From Capitulum mitella (taxonomy: Eukaryota > Arthropoda > Thecostraca > Pollicipedomorpha > Pollicipedidae), in the NCBI GenBank assembly GCA_030062745.1, contig CP099849.1:22370144-22434143 (forward strand): DNA of 64,000 bases. The letters are read 5' to 3'. How positions within the stretch are numbered: position 1 is the first letter of the stretch; the number at the start of each line of letters is the position of its first letter. The notes under the pieces are model-generated. The model searched no databases, was not told the origin of the DNA, and worked only from the letters and a program-made list of their open reading frames with translations. Positions 51,591-63,640 of the stretch are shown piece by piece. The translations under genes were made by a program, and so were the position numbers.

Positions 51591-52352
51591 CACTTTCTCG
51601 GCAGCTTAGTTTCGTCTGCATGAGCTCAGCTGGCAGCTCTCTCGCCGATCCTGGTCGGAGCGGACCGCATCTGGCAGAGCCCGGCGTGCCGACACGTCTG
51701 CCGGCCGGCCGGACCCTGACCGACAGTCGTGAGTCGTGAGACGCCTGCCCCCCCCCCGGCCGGCGTGACCCGGCCCCGCAGACGGCGCGGCCCTCGGGAG
51801 TAACCGGAGCTCGACCCGCCGCTGCCGGCGGCCGCTGCCCCTCGCAGCCTTGAGTGGGTCTCGGCGCGTGCCGGCGGCGGCCGCGGTCGGCGCGCGCGGT
51901 CGGCTGGCCGCCAGTGCGGCGGCGGCAGGGGACGGCGACGGCGGCGGCGCTCCGGCGGCAGACGGCGCGTCGGTCGGCGACGCGGTGAAGAGGCGCCCGT
52001 GCGAGCCAGTGCTGCCCGGCGGCCGGCGGCGCGTGAGTCGCTCGCCCGGCGTGCGTGGAGGACGCCACTAGTCGTGCCGTGAGACGCCCACTCGACGCGG
52101 CCGAGCGCCTCTCGAACTCGGCCGAGGGGCGCGCGTTGGGCAAGCGGTGGCCGGGCGCGGCGCCCCGGCGAGGCGGCGGCCCCGGGGAAAGCCGCCCCCC
52201 GCAGTGGACCGAATCGACGGCCTCCGGGCCGGGCCGGGGACTGCGAGTCGGCCGGCGGCCTGACCGCGGCTGGAGCCGCCGGGACGCGGCCGTCGGGCGA
52301 CGAGGGCCGGCGGACTGACGGACCAGGCCGGGAGGACGCGCCTCGTGCCGGC
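51590..52352 (+). promoter_or_regulatory. Strong CpG-rich block before a candidate first exon
   Basis: About 760 bases of dense CG with a C-run at 51748, leading into an ATG at 52353. All frames on both strands are open for long stretches, which reflects composition and not coding. A promoter with a GC-rich 5' UTR for the exon at 52353 is the simplest reading. Confidence 0.4.
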
Positions 52353-52571
52353 ATGACGCGCGACAGCTCGGCCCAGTCGTCGCTGGTGACGTCGTCGTCG
52401 GAGCGGGCGGCCGGCGCCCGGGGCGGGCGCGACGACCCGAAGCGGCGCCGGCGCCGGCTGCGCCGCGTCTCGACGAAGCGGCCCAAGTACCGGCGCCCGG
52501 TCGTGCGGCGCATCAGCACCAAAATTCTCGGCAAGAAGCCGGCCAAGAAGAAGAGCCCGCTGCAGTGGCTG
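52353..52571 (+). CDS. Candidate first coding exon, basic N-terminus, unknown gene
   Basis: ATG in fair context (ccggcATGa) opens 73 codons ending at the donor ctg-GTGAGT (52572), phase 0. The product begins MTRDSSAQSSLVTSSSE, then a strongly basic stretch (DDPKRRRRRLRRVSTKRPKYRR, then KILGKKPAKKKS) and ends PLQWL. This could be a nuclear localisation or membrane-facing basic region. Composition changes sharply to AT-rich straight after the donor, as expected at an exon-intron edge. I do not recognise the family, and the next exon is not identified. Confidence 0.4.
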
Positions 52572-54230
52572 GTGAGTTTCATGTCGCCTCCCTCCCCCCC
52601 CCCGTTTAATTCCATAGACGTGTTCCGTCTTTCGTCAAGAGAGGCACCGCCCGGCTGGTCCATTAAGGTTCCGGGAAACACGGCATCTGGTCGAGCACGA
52701 TCTCGTGACAAACAAGATCATAGAGGAAACCCTAACCAGGGAAAATGGCCAATACTCATGAAACGTTGCGAAAAGGAACATTTACTTAATCATGAAGGAT
52801 ACTACGCAACATGCTGCTGGCTTCCTCGCAGCTTATTTCGTTTGATCCAGTTCGAGATGTTCATTATGTTGCTTATGGGTAGCTTCTCCTCTGCGTTCCT
52901 TAAACGTAACATATTTAGATAAAATGCGTATGGTTAGTTCACTGATAATGTGCATTTTCTCACAGCAACCAGTGCTCTGACTTATGGTTATCTTCCCTGG
53001 GGCCTTTTTCCTACACCGCCATTAAATCTCCGCCTTGTTTCTGATCCTGCAGGCTTCTAAAGATGATAAACATGCGCAAACACGTGTGCGTATGGAAACT
53101 GTTCGCTAGCATACGTACAGCATCTTTCAATTTCTGCTCTTAGACTGTGGTTCTGATTTCGTCAATGCAGACGTGGTAAACGCGGTAAAATGCTGGTTGC
53201 ACGCGACAAAGCTTGGGTTCAAGGCTCCTAAATTGGTTCTCTAGTGGGGCAGGGCCATTATGGTTGCGGAATATTGCATCACTCTAACAGCGTGACTTAT
53301 GTGAAAACTTATCTTGTGATTCTCTTCGATGAAATGGCTAAAAAACAAGTTCATATTTTTGTGACCTACGCAGTGAAGGAATATTCGCACCAGTTGCAAG
53401 TCATGTTTCCATTACTTTGATAAAATGGTAATACTGCCGTGCGTCTTCTATATCGGACTTTTGCGTTTTCCTTTGCATGATCGAGCTGTGAAAACTGAAA
53501 TGCTTGGTGGAAAACTGAAAACTGAAAATTGAAATGGTGCGACTCGACGCGCCTTCTTGTCTCAAGTTCATCGCGACATGCTTAAAGCACATTGCCTAAA
53601 GAACTAATTCATTTTGCTAATTCCTTCGTTTTTAGAATCGTTGTTAATAATTTGTTAGCCGACAGATATGCACTGCTCCATAAAAATATCTCGCCAATGT
53701 CCTCCTGACGTAGCATTGTTTGCTGGCTTGTAAACCAAGGGTGGTCTTTCAGTAAATTGGTGATTGAGCTAATGTGAACAAGACAAACGTATGTTTTGAC
53801 GATTCAAATGTCAGCTGACCTTTCTTTCGTCCGAAATAATGGGGTCCTGGGCACGGAGCATCGACTGACAAAGACAGGGAAGTTCACGTCAGGGAATTCA
53901 GTTTCGAATGACCGAACTTGTACGAAAGGTCTCGTCAATCACGAAGAGGGACTGACACGGGAATCTCGTATGCACTTTAGGTTTGGTATCATTAACTGCT
54001 ACACATGCAGCATCCATTTCACTAAGGTCCTCATCAGGGGGTTCAGTTTGCATCCTTTTGAGAGGGCCCTGGCCCACCCTATATTAATTTTGGCCCTCAA
54101 TATTTTCCGCCGATTTTAAAGGGAAATGAGTAATGATAATGAAAAAAACGACCGCAATAGATAAGAGATACGCAGAAAGTAAAGAATAAAGTCCAAAGCA
54201 ATGTATATACCTATCTTTCTATCTTCTATA
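52572..54230. other. Probable intron or intergenic DNA
   Basis: AT-rich sequence after the candidate donor at 52572. Short tandem aaaactgaaa motifs occur at about 53488-53535. No exon is seen. Confidence 0.35.
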
Positions 54231-54243
54231 TATAAATATATAA

Positions 54244-54301
<58 letters not shown>
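54231..54301. repeat. (TA)n microsatellite
   Basis: A run of TA dinucleotides with a few interruptions at its left end. It creates a spurious Tyr-Ile open frame on the - strand. Confidence 0.95.
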
Positions 54302-54303
<2 letters not shown>

Positions 54304-54835
54304 ACGTGCAAATTTCCATTGGTCGCAATAAAATGGGCTAAATCCGCTGAGAATCCCACATTTGGGAGGAGATTAGGTTATCGGACGCTCGGCTCGGCCC
54401 CCCAGTCATTTACAGAAATCTACGTTCCTGGTTCTCGTGCGTCAGGGCTCGACAGGAATATAATTCCAACCAGTTTCAACCTCTTTAGAACCAATTAATC
54501 AGGCAAAACAAGGCAGTGTTGGTCTTTTTTGCCTGCAGATGCGAAGAATCGAATGGTTTCTACTGAAAAAATGAATTGTATGATAAACTAGAAGAGGCGC
54601 GGAATATCTAAGTCCTGATCGACCACTCATTATATCAACTTGAACATGGCAACCGAATGAAACGTCTCTTTGGTTTGGTCATGCAACTGTCATCGATTGC
54701 AGCGTATTCTGCACGGACTGTGCAAAGTTGACGCCCTTGGAAACGCTTGACAAGTAGACCACTGCCGCGCACACCCGGTCAGTGAAGGTATCCACGTCCA
54801 CGAGAGCAGAGCACGCCCACGTTTCACTGGAGCTC

Positions 54836-54990
54836 AGATTCAGATTCAGATTCAGACATTTATTCAGGTCGTCCACTACACACAGAAGCTATTCAGATCT
54901 CTTGTCGGCAGCTAAAGCAAAAAAAAAAATCACGAAAAAAATCGTGAAAGAATCGAAAAGAAAAAAAGACATTTTGTTGCCTCACAAGCG
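54836..54990 (-). mobile_element. 3' tail of a retroelement (LINE or SINE) on the - strand
   Basis: Read on the - strand, the sequence ends with gaataaatgtctgaatctg and two further ctgaat units. A poly(A)-signal-like AATAAATG followed by short tandem hexamers is typical of some non-LTR retroelement 3' ends. Upstream on the - strand are T-rich runs. No reverse transcriptase is nearby. The 5' limit is unknown. Confidence 0.4.
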
Positions 54991-55305
54991 ACAAAAAAAA
55001 ACGCGTGTGTCATTGTTCATAGACAAAGTCCATGTGATTTCTACCAAGTCAGGTAGAAGCAAAAGGTAACAGTCACACGGCACGCACACTGGTACACGTG
55101 CTGGCCAGTCAGGTGCACGACGCAGGTGATTCACCAGATGGCGGTTGAAAGGCGAAACTGGCCACTCGCTTTCAGTACAAACCAGGCGATCTCAGTCGTG
55201 CTTGCTAGGCTCCAGACATGAGGCTGTAAGAAAATCACTTTGCTGTGTTGCTTCACAAGCGACGAAAGAAACCCGGGTGTCATTATGGATAGACAAAGTC
55301 ACTCT
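54985..55305. repeat. Two diverged direct repeats
   Basis: A segment at about 54975-55030 (cctcacaagcgac ... gtgtcatt ... tagacaaagtc) recurs with changes at about 55245-55300 (cttcacaagcgac ... gtgtcatt ... tagacaaagtc). This may be an internal repeat of the retroelement next to it. Confidence 0.55.
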
Positions 55306-57288
55306 AAGTTGAAAAATAAAGGCACTGCGATGACACCGAATCTTGGTTTTTGACTCAGCGTACTGATGAACTGAATGCCTTGTTACCGGCAGGTAAGATG
55401 ATCTCATTGGCCTAAGATCACCTCATTTCCTTGGTTGCACAGAGGAATCCATTCACAATCAAGTGGACGATCCCTTTGTCACGGGACATACATACTGACC
55501 ATTACGCCAGCCCGAGCGGCGGTTGTGGTATGCCTTGTAACTTACAGTAAAGCGTATGACATCTTTACGTTGCCTTGCATATGCGAGGGCCATGAAGGAG
55601 TCGATGTGTCACGAAACTGGAACAAGCCAAACAGGAAAAGGAAGCTTTCGTCTGTCTCTGATCTTTGCGCCTGTCGCACTTGAGGTAGTGTGCTCATGCA
55701 GCTACGCACTCGGCGCAGTTAGAAGCGCCTCTGAACGTTCTCACAATCTGCAGCCTTCTCCGCGATTCACCCGGAAGATCCCGTTATCGACACCGAGTAG
55801 CAGCCGAGAAACTCTTCTGCTCCCAACAACAACAGTCTCCGCTTCCTACCGTCCCCACCCGTCTCCCAAGACTCCGCCCGCGCCCGGATGGTCCCGCCGG
55901 GAACGCGGGGACCCCGCCGGCGACCTGTCGTCGGCCGCGTCGTCAGCGCGTCCCGCCCGGCCGTGTTTTCTCCGGCGACAAAGCAGGGCGACCCGCCGCG
56001 CCCGCCGGCCATTCAGCCGGCGTGAGCGGTCGCGGGCGGTCGCGAGCGGCCGGCGGCGGGCGGGCCGGACGGCCGCCCTCGCGCTCGTTACTCGGTCCGG
56101 CGCTGATTGGGCCGCTTTGTTGCCGGCGCGGCGGCCGGCGCGCTGAATGCTGTCTCTAAATCTGGCCCGACGACCGCGCGACATTTTATTCATAAAAGGA
56201 AAGCTTTGATAGTCGTGAAATCGATCCTGAAAGGGAGAGAGCACGGGCGCTTTGTTTTGATGGTTTATCCGTGCGCTGTCGGAAAAGAGAAGGCGGAGAG
56301 CGTCTGAGGTGGATGACAATGCTGCCCACCCGCCGCACTGTCCGTGGATGATAACAGGACCCTGTAGTGACGCTCACGGGCGATAGCTTTCCATTACATG
56401 TTGTGGACGAGATCGTGAGGGACGCAGAAGCCCGTCACCGCCGTTGAGACTAACCTCGCATACAATCGACTGCTAATGACGCATGGATGTCGCAAAGTAA
56501 TGCGGCTCGCTTTGCTTCCAAACTGCTTTACAAAGCGTATGAGAGAAGGGGTTCCTGGGCCGGTCGCTGAGAATGGCACGTATTCTTTATCATCTTAAAA
56601 AAGCTTTTCCTTTGGGAAATACAGACAGTACTGCCAGTGAGCCTGTTAATCCGCATGGTATGTATGCAATGCATGAATGAAATCTTCAATAAATCAGGAG
56701 CTTTTTCCAGATTTTACATTCCTATCCCCTGCAACGCTTTTTAGGCATGGTGCATATATCCTACCATTAGCGTAATGCCGGTCAGGAACTTTCATCCGGT
56801 GCGTAATTTATGACAGGCCCTCCCATGTCTAGAAAAATGTGTTTTGTTTTGACTAAAACGATTAGCAATAATCCGTATCAAGTCACGTTTCGTAACCCTG
56901 CGAAAACGAAAGGTACCGGATACTTCATGACGAAGTTTCATTCTTAAAACATGGCTTATTTCTCCTAGTCTTATAAAAACCGGAGGTACCTTAACGCTTC
57001 AAGGCCGAAACGTGACAATGTCCTGCGAAACAGATGTGTGCGGAAGTTGCATCTGGTGCCGTCAATCCTGACGTCGCATTGTAGGCTGCTGTTTCGCCGC
57101 AACAATGTCTTGGAATATATGCTCTGTGCTAGGTGCAGCACCCCCGTCCTGATGCGACAAGCGGTTGAATTTTTTTTTGCGTTGTGGTGTTGTCGTATAC
57201 ACGCTAAATTTGTTGTTTAATAACGTAGCTATACTTGGTTGACTGGAAATCCAATGCGCGACATGACTCAGCTTCCAGCAGTTGAGAG

Positions 57289-57290
<2 letters not shown>
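55306..57290. other. Intergenic or intronic, with a CpG-rich block
   Basis: A dense CG block at about 55850-56150 is followed by an AT-rich ttttattcataaaagg (about 56182) that resembles a Hox/Cdx-type site. No exon is supported in either strand. Confidence 0.35.
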
Positions 57291-57371
<81 letters not shown>

Positions 57372-57382
57372 AGGAGAGGAGA
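57291..57382. repeat. (GA)n microsatellite
   Basis: About 75 bases of pure GA dinucleotides, breaking down into gagagg variants at the right end. It creates spurious Arg-Glu and Leu-Ser open frames. Confidence 0.96.
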
Positions 57383-57482
57383 GAGAGGGATAGAGAGCAA
57401 TTTTTAGAGCGATACGTATCGCATGTGAATGATGTAGGAAACAGGCATCGTGCTCTCATTAATAGCAGTTTCTCATCGGCAG

Positions 57483-57808
57483 GAACCCATATGTTCGTAC
57501 TGTTGGAATAGAGCATGAATCATCTGATATGCTGGCCGATCTTAGTCTCGTATCTACCGCGCTGTCGGAGCAACATCGCGGTACCGATCTCACCTCCAGC
57601 GACGACGGCGGCTTGTACCCCGTCCCATCACTGGACGTGGACGCCTCCTCCAGCACGCAGCCTGGGTCTCTGGGGCGTGGGATCGGCACCCTGCCCTCGT
57701 CCGCCCCCGCCGCGGCCGCCACGCTGCATGTTAACTACCGCTGGCACCGCGAACAAGACTCGGCCGCGCGCGCCATTAACATAATGAGATGGAGTATCCC
57801 TGTAATGG
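57483..57808 (+). CDS. Candidate internal exon, unknown gene
   Basis: An acceptor (ctcatcggcag, 57472-57482) and a donor (atgg-GTGAGG at 57809; a further cag-GTCAGG lies at 57847) bound a stretch that is open in one frame. It starts one base into a codon and ends in phase 1. The product begins NPYVRTVGIEHESSDMLADL and continues as a Ser- and Gly-rich region (SSDDGGLYPVPSLDVD). It ends near HVNYRWHREQDSAARAINIM and RWSIPVM. Codon third positions are GC-rich in the middle. The look is of a real protein segment, but I do not recognise it. Its entry phase does not match the candidate exons at 43366 or 52353, so at least one more exon would be needed between. Confidence 0.4.
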
Positions 57809-57849
57809 GTGAGGGGGTCGGTCGTCCCCCGCCGGCGTGGATGCAGGTC

Positions 57850-60800
57850 AGGGAAAACGGCGTTCTGTTCTCCCAAACGAAGCACGACGGATGGCATTAA
57901 CCACTCGAACTGTTAGGTCCACTCCCCACTGCCTTTACCTGCGACAGGTTTGGTCCGGGGTGCATCCTTGGCCAACAACAGGCCTCATCCTCTTTCCGTG
58001 TCTCTATGCGACTCACGTTCTGTTTAAGTCTGCGTTCTATGCCCTCCACATTTTGTCGGATTTCTGCGGCCTATTGACGGTAGCCGCGCTTACGCAGCAC
58101 ATTTTTTCGCTCGGTACATGGTTTCTGGAGCCGTTGGGTGCTCCACCGTAAACTGCTGGAGACTAGCTCTTGCTTATGAAAGCCACCAGTGTGTGCGGTA
58201 CATTTTCAAATGGCTATCCTGGAAACAGGAATAATTACTGAAGACCTCTGTTCGTGATTTGTTTAACTGATCTGAGTTATTTGGTGACGTTTTCGGTCAG
58301 GTTCGCCTGGACATAGGCAACACATATGCTGCAACTGTTCCCTTTTTGATTTTTGGGAGCTTCCGGGCAATCGTCTCCTCGCGTGCAGGTATGCCTGTCT
58401 TGGTTAACAGGAAATGAACGGCACCAGCTCAGTATGCCATAAATATGAAGCTAAATCGTTGCAATGTGGGCAAGACATTTAACTATGGACACGGTCTGTC
58501 GAGTTTTATACCGCAGACCTATATTTCCTACTCACCGTCTTCAAACCTGCTGCCATATGGGACTATTGAACGGTTTTAGCTCCCTAAATCAACTGTGCAT
58601 TATGGAAAATTTGTCAGCAATGGACTGCTCTGCTGCGTTTGCCATCAGTCAAGCTGAAAAGTTTAGAGCTCGTCAATCTCTCGCGATAACAATGCCTGAA
58701 AAATTTCGGATGGTCCAAGGGAGCTTTGCAGTTTCAGATACAAAACTGTTAAACTACACCCCACAAGCCTGATGCTGAAGAGATGAAAGAGCTGGCTACA
58801 CTTTAGAGCATGTTAGGTTCTTCGCACTCGCATTGTTTCAGTCATTGGACTTAACTTAGCACATGAGGAATCCCGAAAGCTTTGGATATCTTGTGAAAAC
58901 AAAACTAACTGAGGCATTTGCCAAAAAAATTTGGTCTGGAATTAACTTTAGTCCCCGCTTAACATAAGGAAAACTCTAAACAACTGATATAACAACCATT
59001 TTGGAACTACAAAATTCGGAGAGCTTTTTTCGTCTGGACATAAGTAAAGTCGACACCTATGTAGACTGCCGAAAATGTGACCATGCATCTTTTTCATTCC
59101 TTTTCCGGATCTCAAATGGTAACTGCCTATTTTTTGCTCTCCTGTTACTTTAGAAAGCAAATTGCAGCTTTTTTGCACAGTTTTGGATTGGCTCTGTCAC
59201 GATATCGGATCTTCCGTTGCCAGGTGTCTGCAGGTGGCGCCACCAGCCTCACGAGATGGTCTCTAGATGTCGCTGCGGTCCGCGGCATGCTCGTATTTAT
59301 TCCCCAATAACTATCAACTACTTCAACATCTACCTGAAGTTTTTTGCTGTTTAACATGCTGCCTCGTATCTGCGCAATTTTTGCTTCGTTTTGGCTGTTG
59401 CATGGACACTTGATTTCCTATTTGAACTGGTCGATGCATTCTCAACATCGACGTTTTCTACTCTAAGCGATTTTTGAGAGTACGTAACATACCGGTGTTG
59501 TCAGCAGCTGATTTTTGAATAATGCTGGTAGGCTGTATCCTATCAAATATTCTCCCGGAGGCTGGAAAGGGCTTGTATGAATCGGTTGACTTAAAACGGT
59601 TAATGTCCATAACGATATAGAAATGTCTGTCACTAAGGCCAGCCTCTCGCCCTAACAACTTTCCACTCTCACAAGGTGGCAGCACTATTTCCCGCAAGAT
59701 GGCAGCGCTTGCACCATGGCCCGTGGACACAGTCGACCGACGCGCGACAGCAGTGTTCCTCGCATTAATATTCGCCCTCGACAGCGCTCGATTTGACGTG
59801 GCGAGGTCAGAGCGCATGCGAAGCCTTGAACTGTAGGAGATTTGGCTTTTACGGTTGTTTGAATGAAAGGACCACCTGAGAACGCAACAATGCGGCAAAT
59901 TACCACACCACGGTCGTGATATGCATATGGCATGTCTTGATTCTGCCTACAGCGTTTGGTTAGGTAGGATAAGTGAAACCGAGGATCCGTTTTTATGGAT
60001 GAAATACCCTTAATGATTATCATGGCTCTGATGCGAAATGAACCCGATAAAGCTTCTGGTCTTTATTACAGTATGGCTTTACTTTACTGAATCTCGTTAT
60101 GTTACCCATTGAACAGTTTTAAAAAGCAAGTGTCATTTTCCCCATACCTTTGGTGAAATTGCTGTCTGTAAATGCAGGTTATTTTATCGCTCATGGAGCA
60201 TTCATTTAGTTGCACAAAGGAAATATTTAAAGGGAAGTCGTACCCTGCAGTGCTTAACAACGCCCGAAGAACCATATATTTTATATTTGTAGAATCAGAT
60301 AAACTTTTGCTTGCCATGAAAACCTAATATTTCTACATTAAGTCATCACAGAATAAAGACTGTTCTTCCAGACGGTTTAATGACGAAACGTTGAGTCCAA
60401 TGTTAATACATCAATGTAATACAATGTTAATACTTTGACGTGTAAAACCCAGCTTCTGGTATACAAACGTTTTTTTTTTGTTTCCATAATCACACGGAAA
60501 GTCCTAGAGCCAACCAAGACCAGTTTTGACTTCATTAAATATTCCATACCCAAAGCAGTCATTTATCTGTTGCACTGTCACTGTCATCGCGACGTGATGG
60601 TTGGAGGCGTTCTTTCATCCATCACAATTATAGTGAACAGAATGGTGTTCTCGGTTCTAAAATGGAACGCCGTAATGGCCAGATCCCACGTCCAAGGTCT
60701 GTAACTAGGAAGTGACTACTTCATCTGGTCAGCTGTAACCAAGTACAGGCGGCGGTCAAATCAGTGGATGGAAATCGGCCAGCCCGTCGAGAATTGGACT

Positions 60801-62815
60801 TGGCTCCCTCATATGCTCACCTATTTATCACTCTTCAACTTTCAGCCAAGAGACTAGGGACTGATCTGCTTATTGGCATCGGGAAAGAACACAGTGATTT
60901 AATTTTGACTTGGGGTATTTTTTGTGCATACTCATTACGATGCTGTCTCATGACGTCCAATGAAACAATATCTGCATGGGACATACTTCACTCTGTTGCT
61001 GTCAGCTTTTCCCGTTCATTTTTTACAGTCTTCTCACATAACAGATCTGGAATTAGCTACATTTTATCCGGTTTGCCGTATAGAATACAGTTTCATTTTA
61101 ATGTTAGGCCAAGAGATTTATGGAGAAACGTTCCTTAATGAATACAGTTATTTGCTTTCTTAATTGGCATATGACGTATTCGCAATTATACGGAGACTTC
61201 TACAATTTGTATTTATCATCGAATACTTTCGTTCGCCTGTGTAAATTAAACAGCCACCGGATAGATACCGATTTATCCAGTGCCATTTCTTATTTTCAAC
61301 CGGAAACCTACTGGAACTGCGATCTTTTCCAGAGTCCTCCATCTTGATCTGTTAAAAGATAGCCAAAGGACACTCACCCAGACCGTTAACCTTAGCTGTT
61401 ACCATAACCAAAGTTTTCACCGTCACGATTTCAATTGCAAATGATAAAAAAATCAGCCAGAGCCGGTTGATTTACCTCTTCGCAATGATAAATCTGCGGC
61501 ACGCCTCACTGTGGTCCGTTTTTTGCATGGTCTGCGAAGAAAAAAGCTTGCATGAATGACCATGGTTTTGCGTATCGGCAAAGTGCGATTTAAGGTTGTA
61601 AACTTACACAGCAGCTTACAGCAGCGTCCCCTTTCCATCATTTGCCGAATGGCGTTTTCCTCTTGATGATATTCTCGTAATGACCTATCTGGTTTGGCTT
61701 GAGGACATCATGTGTCAAGTCTGATACTGCTAGACAACGTTGACTCAGTTGTCCATTTTAGGACATCGTACTTGGCGCAAACGTAACTGGATCGATAGCA
61801 AACTTACACGCGACCACCAACATCTCGAAACCGTCCGTCCTTGGCACGCTTTACTGCGTGAACTGCAGACCGCTCGCTGCCCACGGCTGACCTCCATTCA
61901 TCGGCTGTCGCTCGGCAACACAACGTTTTCGCTGCCGTCTGGCCTGAGAGCTCTCAATAACGCAGCTCCGCTCACGGCACCCGTCGCCCAGTAACCCACG
62001 GCGGAACGTCGCCCGCCGGACCAGCCAGGGCCGGCGTCTCCTCCGCAGCGCGAGTGGCCCTCGGAATGGTGCCGCCGGGCCAGGAGTCGGCTGACTCGGC
62101 TGGGGAGTTGTCGATGACTCAGGCTGCAGATATCCGCTGTTAGTGGGAGTGACGACGCCGGGGCCGGAACGTGGTAACGGTGTGGGCGCTGGCGCGTCGT
62201 CAGCGCTAACAGAAAACGGCCGCAGGCGGTGGCTCTTAGATAAACGACTATTATATATGCTTTATGGTAGCACCTCTAACAGTTTCTTTGATGCCCCATA
62301 CATTTTGAAATATTTTGATCAGTGTAGTTATTCAGGACATGATATTTCTTTTTTTTCTCACAAGAAGCGTTACTTCATGGAGTGCCTTAAATGACTTGCT
62401 GTAAGATTTTACTACTGGGAGGAGAGTCTTAGAACCTACGGAGTTCGCAAGACATTCCCCCAAAAAAGTGCATGTATCTCTTGCCTCTCTGCTTGTTTTT
62501 AAAATTGAAGAATCTTTATGCAAATGGAAAATCGCCCTGTTTTCCAACGACCAGTGCCACTTGACTGCGCACCAAAGCCGGTTTGACAGAAATATTCTAA
62601 AACTGGATTCGGTGCTCAGGGTCAGATTGGCGGTGACGATGAACGTCTGTCTGAGAAGCGAAACGCAGTTCTCCCGGTGTCCATCTGTGACGGCTGTCAA
62701 CCAGACCCTGTACATGCCGGGATCCCCGCTGGATAAGGGACCGGCAGAAGCCTGTCCCGACAAACGCGTACGCCTTCCATCAAATCATGCCCGCCGGCCA
62801 CGACCAAAAACGGCG
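57850..62815. other. Intergenic or intronic, no gene recognised
   Basis: Mostly AT-rich with moderate CpG. Open frames up to 146 codons occur on both strands, without motifs or supporting splice sites. Confidence 0.35.
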
Positions 62816-63640
62816 ATTATCGAGTGAACACAGAGGCGACCTTCAACCCCGCTTTTCCACCAAACGGCGCTTTGAGCCAGCGACGGCGACCAAGGCCCGG
62901 CCGGTCGGCCGCCGGTGACGTCATCCGACCGGCGGCCAATGGGCGGCGGCGGCGGCCGGCGGCCGGGCCGGGCCGCGCCGGCCGCCGCAGAGCCGGTCCG
63001 TCAGCCGAGATCGGCCCGTCGCGCCGCCGAGCCGTGCCGGCCGCCAGTGAGAGTGGGGCGAGACGAGCCGAGCGCGGGCAGGGAGCGCCGCAGCGCCGAC
63101 GGAGCGGCGCCCAGGTGAGCAGCGGCCGAGCGCTGGCCCGTCGCCGGCGACGGCCGCTTCCGGCGCGGCCGACGGCGCCCGCCGGCCGCCCGTGCCGCGC
63201 GTCGGCATTGTTCGCGCCGCCCGCGCCGCGCCGTAATCCGCGGCGTCACGCAGCGCCGGCGCGCGTCCCGCGTCACGAACGTCCGGCGTCACGAACGCCT
63301 CGTCCGCCTTCGGCGCGGCGGATCGATTTCGGCAGCGAAAGTGGTCTCGGCCGCGCGTTCTCACGCGGCCGCGCGGGCGGCGGCGCCGCCGGAGTCCGGG
63401 GCGGGGAGTGGCCGGCTGACCCAGATCCGACAGGGCAGGGTTGCGCCCGGTTTCGTCACGGCCAGCCGCGCCGGCGATGGCCACCGCGCGACCGGCCGGC
63501 GAAGGCCGAGACGACCTCCGGCCGCCGGCCGGCCGCGACCGCTTTCACTGACGCCGGGAACGACACCGGTTTGCGCCGTCGCCGACTGCGGGCAGCATCC
63601 TGATGCGTCGCGACTGCCGGGTGGACACGGCAGGTGGCTC
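62815..63640 (+). promoter_or_regulatory. Strong CpG-rich block with a candidate non-coding first exon
   Basis: About 800 bases of dense CG. A good donor (gcccag-GTGAGC, GT at 63115) sits inside it, so a non-coding first exon ending at 63114 is possible. The 259-codon open frame across it is low-complexity Arg/Ala/Pro, is mirrored by open frames on the other strand, and is not credible as protein. Confidence 0.35.

Noticed and set aside
51626-52711. 361-codon open frame on the - strand, the longest in the window
   Set aside because: It lies in the CpG-rich block and antisense to the candidate exon at 52353. The composition (Arg, Ala, Pro, Gly) reflects base content, and no domain is seen.
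62824-63603. 259-codon open frame on the + strand
   Set aside because: Low-complexity Arg/Ala/Pro sequence in extremely GC-rich DNA; several other frames on both strands are equally open.
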